The translations under genes were made by a program, and so were the position numbers. From Tenrec ecaudatus (lineage: Eukaryota > Chordata > Mammalia > Afrosoricida > Tenrecidae), in the NCBI RefSeq assembly GCF_050624435.1, contig NC_134531.1, forward strand, positions 253,036,812 to 253,100,811: 64,000 bases of DNA, given 5' to 3'. The first letter of the stretch is position 1. Each line of letters starts with the position of its first letter. This document shows positions 55,432 through 64,000 of this stretch, piece after piece. The notes beneath the pieces are model-generated. The model was not told the DNA's origin and did no database searches. It worked only from the letters and a program-made list of their open reading frames with translations.

Positions 55432-56335
55432 TAGGTACCATTGAGTCAATTCTGAACTTTAGCAACCTTACACACAACAAAATGAAGCACTGCCTGGCCA
55501 TGCACCATCCTCACAATTGTTTCAATGCTTGAGTCTATTATGGTGGTCACTGTGTAAATCCATCTCCATGAAGACCTTCCTCTTTACTCTGGCCTCCACT
55601 TTACCAAGCATGATGTTCTTCTCCAGGAATTGGTCTCTCCTGACAACATGTCCAAAATATGTAAGACAAACTCTTACCATCTTTGACTACAAGTAGCACT
55701 CTGACCTCGCGACTTTCTAAAAAGATCGGTTTGTCTTTCGCAGTCCATGGCACTGTTATTATCTTCTCCAGCACCACCATCCAAATGCATCAGTTCTTCT
55801 TCAATCTTCTTTATTCAGGTTCAATTTTAAAAATCATTTTATTGGGGGATCGTACAATTATCACAATCCATACATACACCTATTATGTTGAGAACATATG
55901 TACATTTGTTGGCACCATCATTCTCAAAACATTTGCCTTCTACTTGAACCCTTAATATCTGCTGCTCTTTTTCCCCCTCCCTCCTTAATGTTTAAGTTTT
56001 ACATGCCTGTGAGGCAATTGAAAATAGCATGGCTTGGACAAGTGTGCCTTTGTCTCCATAGTAATATACTTGCTTTTCAACATTTTTAAGAGGTCTTCTG
56101 TAGAAAGAATTTACTGCTACTGTGAGCATGATTATAGATTCAAACAAGATAAAATCCTTGACAATTTCACACTTTTCTTCATTTATCATGATGTTGGTCC
56201 AATCTGAGAATTTTAATTTTTTTTACATTGAGTCACAGTCCATACTGAAAGTTGCAATTCTTGAACTTCCTCATAAAATGCTTCAGATTCTCTTCACTTT
56301 ACAAGCAATATTGGTTTTTGTATATCACAGGTTGT
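55432..56335 (-). mobile_element. RTE (BovB-clade) LINE, 3' part (right arm)
   Basis: Starts with the RTE tail ('gttgttgttaggtaccattg') and runs inverted along 12880-13592. Interrupted by an L1 fragment at 55826-55985 and a larger L1 from 56336. Confidence 0.8.
55826..55985 (-). mobile_element. L1 3'-end fragment in RTE, right arm only
   Basis: About 160 bp of L1 tail ('aaatcattttattggggga' onward) inserted between 'ctttattcaggttcaa' and 'tttaagttttacatgcc'. The left arm reads through (13150-13195). Confidence 0.82.
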
Positions 56336-58820
56336 TTTTTTAAATCATTTTATTGGGGGCTCATACAATTCTTATCACAATCCATATCCATCCATTGTGT
56401 CAAGAACATATGTACATTTGTTGCTATCATCATTCTCAAAACAGTTGCCTTCTACGTGAGCCCTTAATATCTGCTGCTCTTTTTCCCTCTCCCTCCCCAC
56501 TCCCCCTACCTCATGTACCCTTCATACTTCATAAATTATTATTATTTTGTCATATATTACACTGTCTGATGTCTCCACCTGCCTTCTTCCCTGCTGTCCC
56601 TCCCCCACGGAAGAAACTATATGTAGATTCCTGTAATCAGTTCCCCCTTTCTACCCCACATTTTCTCCACCCTCCATGCATTGCCACTCTCAAAACTGGT
56701 CCTGAAGGAGTCATCTGTCCTGGATTCCCTGTGTTTCCATTTGCTATCTGTACTTATGTACATCCTCTGGTCTAGCCAGATTTGTAAGGTAAAATTGGAA
56801 TCATGATAGTGGGGGGAAGGAAGCATTTAAGAACGAGAGGAATGTTATGTTTCATCGTTGCTACCCTGCATCCTGACTGGTTCATCTCCTCCCCACAACC
56901 CTCCGGTAAGGAGTGTCTGGTTGGCTACCAATGGGCTTTGATTCTCCACAATGAAGTCTCCCACATTTTCAATGATATGATTTTTTGTTCCTTGATGCTT
57001 GATTCCTGATCCCTTCAACAGCTCATGGTCACACAGGCTGGTGTGTTACTTTCATGTGGGCTTTGTTGCTTCTAAGATAGATGGCCAATTGTTTATATTC
57101 GAGCTTTTAAGACCACAGATGCTATATCTTTTAATAGCTGGACAACATTCGCTTTCTTCACCACATTTGCTTGTGCACACGTTTGTCTTCATTGATCATA
57201 TCAGGGAGGTGGGCAACCATAGATATGATTTTTAGTTCTTTCATATCTGGTAACTGGTCCCTTCTGTACCTTGTGGTCAGATAGGCTTGTGTGCTTCTTC
57301 CATGTGGGGTTTGATGCTTCTCAGCTAGATGTCCACTTGTTTATCTTCAAGCCTTTAAGATCCCAGACCCTATATCTTTTGATAGCCATGCACTGTCAGC
57401 TTTCTTCACCACATTTGCTTATGCACCCATTTCTCTTCAGCAGTTGTGTCAGGAAGGTGTACATCCTGGAATGTCCATTTAATAGAACAAAGTGTTCTTG
57501 CATTGAGTAAGTGCTTGAGTGGAGGCCCAATGTCTATCTGCTGCTTTAATACTAAACCTATAAATATATGCACATAGATCTGTTTCCCCACACTCATATA
57601 AATATATTTGCATATGCACATTCCAGTCTTTGGACCTCTATAAATACCCTTTGTCACCTAGTTCTTTCCTCTGATTCCTTTTACTTTCCTCTTGTCCCAC
57701 TACTATGCTCAGCCTTCATTTGGTTTTCAGTAATTTCTCTCAGTTACCTTGCTCTTGCTGAATCCTTATCCCTACCAGCCCTCTCACACCTTCCTTGCTA
57801 CTGATTTTGGATCACTTATTGCTCCCCTCTCCCTGGGTTGGTCAGCACCACCTTCCTTCTCCCTCCTCTCACCCCCCCCCACCCCGCTGGGAATCATTGG
57901 TCCCCCCGTTGTTTTCTCCTCCAGACTTTTCATCCAGTCTATCTTATCTAGAGAGATCTGTAGAGATAATAATATGCTTCATAAATCAAGTCATAGCAAA
58001 ATAGGCGAAGAGTGAGAAAAACCTGTAACTACATAAAGGTCTGATTTTTTATCTCTAGGCATGTCCTTTAGTCAAGTCCAATGGGGTACCATGTTTTCAT
58101 GCCAGAGTCTGTCCTTTGTACTCCTTCAGGGGCTCCTTGCTCTGTTCCAATGGTTGCTCTTCCACACACTTTTAGTGGTTTGCCTTAGTGTCACAGAGTC
58201 AGTCTGGGCCAACCCAGACCTGAGTCTCCAGTGTTGTTCCCCTTAGGGCCCTGGGCCATCAAGGGATGGCGTATCTCGTAGTGGGATTAGCCATATTGTC
58301 CACTCTGTCCATTGGCTGTTCAGAGCAGGGATATCATCCTTCAGGCCTGATAGGCCAGTATGTGTTCCACTCTCTCTTCCTCCCCCTTCTTTGCTCCCAT
58401 TTTCTCTGGTCGAACATGTCCCTCTACCCTCACAGCAGCTTTAGTACCGTCCTCTCAAGTAAATTCTTCTGGGGTGAGGGGCAGTTGTCCACATAGCTGG
58501 TATGGGGGCCGAACCCTTAGGCTCCTCCGCTGGCTCCCCGCTCCTTGCTGACACACTGCATTTGTCTGGCACTGGCTTTATATCTGGTCCCTATTTCCCT
58601 GTGGAGACACAAACAATACCCTCACCTTGGGTGAGTCAATGCCTTATTCCCCCATTATGCATCTTTTTTTCCTTTGCCCTTTCCTTTACTCCCTCCGCCC
58701 CCATTTTGGTAGGCTACCATAAGTACCCCTGGATTTGGTCAGGCCCCTGACATATTACCTGGACCTCACCCCTGGAGTGTTTGTGTACAGTAGTAGCTTT
58801 TTCCCTGTGCCCCTTTTGCA
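56336..58820 (-). mobile_element. 5'-truncated L1 (entire 3' UTR), right arm only
   Basis: Reverse complement of the L1 3' UTR from the tail (56340) through two ~247-bp modules (57001-57240 and 57250-57480) to text equivalent to about 40060 of the full-length copy ('ccctgtggagacacaaacaa'). The last ~170 bp (58650-58820) do not match the full-length copy and may be a different subfamily's junction. The RTE sequence resumes at about 58821. This is the longest truncated copy here. Confidence 0.85.
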
Positions 58821-59989
58821 CTGATAAGGCTTCTTCCAATTGTGATGCCACATTCTTCTCCATATAATCCAATTCATCTTATTATTGGCTAAGCACATAG
58901 ATTGAAAAACTATGGTGAGAAGATAAAATCTTGACACACAGCTTTTCTGGTTTTAAATCATGTGGTATTCCCTAGTTCTGTTCACCAAACTGCCTCTTGA
59001 TCCATGTACATATTATGCATCAGTGTACTGAAGTGTTCTGGAATCCCCATTCTTCTCAAGGGTATCCACAGTGTGTTATGATTTACACAGTCAAATGCCT
59101 TGGCATAGATACAAGTAAACATCCTTTGGTAGTCTCTATTTTGAGTCAAGATCTATCTGACATCAGCAATGATATCCCTTGTTCCATGGCATCTTATGAA
59201 TCCAGTCTGGCCCTCTCAGAGTTCCCTATCAATGTGCTGCTGCAACTGTTGTTGGATGATCTTCAGCAAAATTTTACCGGTTTGTGATATCTGTGATACT
59301 GTAATATAATGTGAGTCTTCTGTTGGCTTACCTTTTTTATTGGAATGGGTACAAATATGGATCTCTTCCAGTCAGTTGGCCAAGTAGTCATCTTTCAAAT
59401 GTTCTGGCTTAGATGAGTAAGTGCTTGTAGTATTTCATCAGTTTCTTGAAACAATTGAGGTATTCCATCAATTCCTGGAGCCTCATTTTTGGCTAATGCT
59501 TTCAGTTCAACTTCAACATCTTTTATTACTATTGGCTCTTGATTATCCGCTACCTCCTGAAATGGTGGAATATCTACTAGTACTTTTTGGTACAATGATT
59601 CTGTAAATTCTTTCATTCTCTCATGATGCTGCCTTCATCATTCAATATTTTGTGTATAGAATCTTTCAAGATTGCAATTGATGCTTGAATATTTTCTTTG
59701 TTTTGGATATTCTGAGTGCGTTCTTCCCTTCTGGTTTTCTAATTGCAGGTTTTTGCACATTTCATTACAATATTTGGCTGTGACTCTTGGAGCTGCTCTC
59801 TAGAGTTTTGTATTCATCCAATGACTTCCGTTTGCTTCAGCTGCTCTATGACTAAGGGCAAGTTTCATTCTCCTCTGATACCCACTTTAATCTGTTCTTA
59901 ATTTCTTGTCTTCTTAATGACATTTTGATTTCTTTAAATATAATGTTCTGGATATCTTCCACCAGCTCCTCAGATCTTCTGGCATTATT
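58821..59989 (-). mobile_element. RTE (BovB-clade) LINE, reverse-transcriptase part (right arm)
   Basis: Inverted match to about 11820-12870. A minus frame at 59395-59616 translates with NEAPGIDGIPQLF, the conserved block before the RTE reverse-transcriptase core. Stops are numerous. Confidence 0.8.
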
Positions 59990-60580
59990 GTTTGTGTCAG
60001 TCAAGGTAGACTAGAGAAACAAATTCATAGACATGCATATGTGTATAAAAAAGAGGTGGATATACAAGAGCAATTGAATATTGAGGAAAAAGCCCAGCCC
60101 AGTCCACATCAAGTCCACAAGTCCCATATTAGCCCATAGTTCCAATACCAATCTATAAAGTTCTCTTCTGACTCACGAAACACATGCAATGATGCCGATT
60201 GCAGGAAGATGACAGGCACATAGTTAGATAGTCCTGTGGATCCAGTGGTATTGTAAGCATATCACCGCTGGCAGGAGTCTGAATATGGCTTCTCCAATCC
60301 CAGGGCTGCTGCAGGGTAGGTCCATCTGGCTTCTCCTCAGGGATGTCTTGCAGGGAATCAGCCTTGCAGGTAGGGCATCTCCCAGGGAATGAGCCGAGAG
60401 AAGTGTCTCCCGCCATCAAGTAGGAAAATACAGTAGTTCCCATACGTCTCAGGAGAAGGAGATGCCCACACAGAGGCCCCATTGGTTATATCTTAATTGA
60501 CAGGCTAGACACCACCCCTTCATTCACACTCCTCTCAAATTGATACCAGATTATGTAACTACTATAGTGATCAATGTATC
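59990..60580 (-). mobile_element. Solo LTR-like element in RTE, right arm only
   Basis: Same family as 28893-29452, from 'tgtgtcagtcaaggtagac' to 'gattatgtaactactata'. The left arm reads through at about 11810. Target duplication unclear. Confidence 0.75.
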
Positions 60581-61290
60581 AAGTCTGTTCATACTATAAT
60601 CTCTAACTTCAGGTCGAATAGGCTTAAGGTCCTATTTTGGTTCTTGTGGATTCATTGAAATTTTCTTCACTTTTTATCCTGGATTTACATAGGAGTAATT
60701 GATGGTCTGTTTCTCAAGTAGCCCTTGGTCAGGTTTTAGCTGCTGATATTGAATTTCTCCATCATCTCTTCCCACAGATGTAGTCAAATTTGTTACTGTG
60801 TATTCCATCTGGAGAAGTCTTTTGGTGTAGTCACTTTTTTTGTATTGTTGAACAAAGGTATTGGTTAAGAACAGGTCACAGGTTTTTGCAAAAATGACCA
60901 TATTTTCCAACTACCATTCTCTCCTCTTTCTTTCAAACTTTTTCATTCCAATTGCCAGTAATTATCAATGCATTTCAATTGAATGTTTGATAAATTTCAG
61001 GCTGAAATGATTGGTAGAATTTCTCAATTGCTTCATCACTTTCTTTTGTGGTTGGTGCATAAATTTGAATCAGGAGTTGTATTGATTGCATTTCTTTGAC
61101 GGCAGATAGATGTAATCCCATCATACATAATATTTGACTTCATGATGGATTTTGCAATGTCCCTTTTGAAGATGAATGCCATGTCAATCCTCTTGATTGT
61201 GTTATTTCATCATAGTCAATCATATGATTTTCTGGTTCAAAATGACTTATAAATCCAAATCTCACAAATGGATCAATAAACAACATCACA
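60581..61290 (-). mobile_element. RTE (BovB-clade) LINE, endonuclease part (right arm)
   Basis: Minus frame 60674-60910 translates with RLLQMEYTVTNLTT and QQLKPDQGLLEKQTINYSYV, matching 11487-11690 of the left copy. Continues to about 61290. Confidence 0.8.
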
Positions 61291-61299
61291 GTAAACAGA

Positions 61300-61905
61300 C
61301 ATTTCATCTAGTTTATACCCACCATCATTGCTCATGGAAGCAGTCACCAAGAGATCAAAGGACACATTGCCTTTGGTAAATCTGCTGCCCAAGAACTCTA
61401 AAGTATTGAAAAGCAAGGGCATTTCTTTGAGGACGAGAGTGCACCTGACCCAGATCATGGTGTTATCAATTGTTTCATATGAGTGTGAAAGTTGGCCATG
61501 GCATAAGGAAGACTAAATGAGTGCATTTGAATTGTGGTGCCGGCAAAGAATATGAAAAATACCATGGATTTCCAAAGGAGCAAACAGGCCTGCCTTGGAA
61601 GAAGTACAGCCAAAACTTTTCTTGGAAGCAAAAAAAGGTGAGACTTCATCTCACATATTTTGGATATGTTAACAGTACAACTCCGACCCTGGAAAAAGAA
61701 AGCATGCTTGGTAAAGTGCAAGGTCAGTGAAAAGGAACAAGACCCTCCACCAGATGAAGTGACACAGTGGTTACAACAATTGCCTCCTGCGTAAAAAATA
61801 TTGTGAGATTGGCACAGGACCAGGAAATATAATTTTCTGTTGTACATATGGTTTCTATGGCCTAGAACCAACTCAACTGCATCTAACAAGAACAACAACT
61901 CTTTC
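61300..61905 (+). mobile_element. RTE 3' end (right arm)
   Basis: Inverted copy of 10309-10920. It ends with the tail 'ctgcatctaacaagaacaac'. Confidence 0.75.
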
Positions 61906-62964
61906 CTATCTCTTACTTGATGTTCAGTTTGACATGTTATGGCAGCTTGTGTGCTGCTGTGATACTAGAATGCCAAGAGTATTTCAAATGCCAGCAGGTC
62001 AACCAAGGTGAGCTGTTTCAGAGAACTTGTAGACTAAAAACAGATTACAAAGAAAGAATAGATTATCCACTTCTGAGCAATCAGCCACTGAAAATATTTT
62101 GGATAGCAGGGAAACATAGTCCGATAGCGAAAACCTCATGAATAGTAGTGAAATATTGTCAGATATAGTACCAGGAAATGAGTGTCTCGGGTCACTTAAA
62201 GTAAAGTCAATCATAATGACATGGTTGAGCAATGTTGGGACCTTCATTTGCTACTGGGGCATTACTTAAAATGAGATGCAACAGTTGCAAATATCTGTTA
62301 ATAATAGAACCTTGGAATACATTAACTATGAATCTAGCACCATTGGAAGTTGTTTAAATTAAATATAATGCACAAAATTGATATGCCAAGGAGTAAGCTG
62401 AAATAACTGGTATTAGTCATTTGAATCATGTGGTTTACTGTTGTAGGTAGTGATAAATTCAAGAAGAATGGTCTCACAGTCATCATCAGAAAGATATAAT
62501 AATACCTATACACATACAAGGAAATCCAGTTAGAACTACCATGAAAATTTACTGACCAAATCATTAAAGCTAGTGTGGAAGAAATTGAAGAATTTTACCA
62601 ACCTCTTGAGTCTGATATTGATAAAAATGTAATCAAGATGCACCAATAATTATTGGAAAAGGGACAGAAAAAGTTGGAAATAAAGAGGAAAACACAGTAG
62701 CTGGAGGAGATGGTCCAGAAACAATGCTGGAGATCTCATGATCGATTTTTTAAAAAAACCTAAGATGTCTTCATTGAAAATAATTGTCCTTTCAACAAAA
62801 TAAATGGTGAGTCCTCCAGGTGTAATATGCAAAAATCAAATTGTCTAAATCTGTGGAAAGAGACCATGGACAATGGAAAGAGACCAATAACAACTCAAGG
62901 TGAGGACAGGGCCTGACAGTGGAACCCATATGTCAGTTCAGGTTAAAGCAGAAGAAAAGTAAAA
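61906..62964 (+). mobile_element. RTE 5' endonuclease part (right arm)
   Basis: Inverted copy of 9190-10300 ('cagttcaggttaaagcagaag' at the right end against 'cttccgcttcaacctgaactg' at the left). Decayed, no open frame of note. Confidence 0.65.
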
Positions 62965-63426
62965 TCTGTCCACACAAGTCAAAGTGTGACCTTGAGGTTA
63001 CCCCACCTGGATTTTGAGTTCATCTCAAGAATAGATTTGACAGTAAAAACCTTGTCAGTTGATCCCCCCAATCAATGCAATTGGACCTTCTCTGTCTTTC
63101 TTTGTTTTTGTTTGTTTGTCATGGGGTTTATCTCAGATGAGCTTTGTCATTGGGGGCAACCCCCCTTGAATTTGTGATATACGAGTGTCTCTCTGTTTTT
63201 CAGTATATGAAACCCAGAATTGATGAACCTATAGGGACAGCAAATAGATGAAGGGTTTCTGGAGGGTAGGGAAAGGTGCAGTGGGACAGGTGCTGGGTAA
63301 AAGGCAGATGATGTCAAGGAATCCAGGAAGGAAAAGAATGTTCAGAAACTGATGTAGGTGCCAATTGTACAATATTGCTTGATGTGATTGAACTATGGAA
63401 TGATATGATAAATGTATTAACTCCCA
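62965..63426 (+). mobile_element. Old L1 3'-end piece in place of the LTR
   Basis: The right part (63230-63426) resembles the old L1 end at 15640-15862 ('caattgtacaatattgcttg', then 'aactcccaa'). The left part (62965-63200) is unassigned. On the left arm the equivalent interval (8417-9184) holds an ERV LTR, so the arms are not collinear here. Confidence 0.5.
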
Positions 63427-64000
63427 ATAAGCAGATATAAAGAAGATAAGTTGACAATCACAAACACCGCTTTTGCAATTGATCACGTGGTCTTAACTAA
63501 TAGGTAGGACTACCTACTTCTACTTTGCTTTTGTCCAGTATCTCAAATGGTTGTGCTTTATTGCCTGGTGCGGTGACCCAGACCTTCATTCCTCAGAGGT
63601 CTGGGTTATTAGATGTCCTGTCAGGATTGGGTTGCTGTAATTTACCATTTACTTTAATCACAGGAATGGTAGTACTAAGAGTTGGCCTATGGGATCTCCT
63701 GGATTCCAGACATATTCTTCTTTACCGCCATTATGTAGCATCAGTCCAATTTCTCTTTGGTAATCAGGATCCATCACACCACTCAGTACAGTGACACCCT
63801 TCCTGAACTGTTGATCCAAAGACATGAGAAGCCCAAAGTGGCCAGGGGCATCCTCAGCTACCAGTTCAGAGGAATCCATGCTGTGTTTCTGGGTGAGAGA
63901 GTTCCTTCCTTTCGGACTAGGGCCTCCAGGCCTGAGGAACAGAGGGTTGCTGAGGCAGGAAGCAAAAATGCTGCAAGTGGATCACTAGGGGTAATAATGA
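63427..64000 (-). pseudogene. ERV-L pol end with dUTPase-like fragment (right arm)
   Basis: Inverted copy of 7830-8416. A 73-codon minus frame (63658-63879) holds a DPDYQREIGL block and a GGKEEYVWNPGDPIG block, resembling the dUTPase domain that ERV-L elements carry after integrase. Integrase C-terminal text continues to the window end. It is better preserved here than on the left, where a stop splits the same region. No functional product is expected. Confidence 0.75.

Overview
This is nuclear DNA from a placental mammal. It has no bacterial or phage gene organisation. tRNA-derived AfroSINE-type SINEs, RTE (BovB-clade) LINEs whose tail resembles the SINE tail, and a host L1 lineage point to Afrotheria. 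Two hAT-type DNA transposons, one resembling the SPIN family reported in tenrecs, make a tenrec the best guess (inference, moderate confidence). Only two host genes are visible. Both are intact single-exon olfactory receptor genes of the OR5K type: one on the minus strand at 19874-20803, one on the plus strand at 50676-51644. Almost everything else is transposable elements.

The main architecture is a very large inverted duplication. Sequence from about 7.8 to 29.6 kb recurs, reverse complemented, from about 64.0 down to 43.1 kb. Anchors include ERV-L pol (8.2-8.4 / 63.4-63.7 kb), RTE LINE pieces (9.2-13.6 / 55.4-63.0 kb), an RTE or SINE tail (18.1-18.3 / 53.1-53.3 kb), the two OR genes, and a SINE (27.4-27.6 / 46.3-46.5 kb). 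The OR genes are therefore duplicates lying head-to-head on opposite arms. Many later insertions sit on one arm only, and the other arm shows the empty site. The window ends inside the duplication on the right side.

The spacer between the arms (about 29.6-43.1 kb) consists mostly of a hAT transposon with transposase remains, a minus-strand L1 fragment carrying a solo LTR, and a full-length L1. The L1 occupies 33674-42522 inside a 14-bp target-site duplication. It has a GC-rich 5' UTR, an uninterrupted ORF1 (375 codons) and an uninterrupted ORF2 (1274 codons) with all expected endonuclease, reverse-transcriptase and zinc-knuckle residues, then a long 3' UTR and a poly(A) tail. It looks young and possibly able to mobilise. 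The other L1 copies in the window are 5'-truncated 3'-UTR pieces of related subfamilies.

The left edge (1-9.2 kb) is a scrambled ERV-L provirus: LTRs and gag-pol segments in both orientations, all broken. Between the elements there are stretches of AT-rich arm sequence in which I recognise no gene. All identity figures are hand counts from reading the sequence, and no database search was run.
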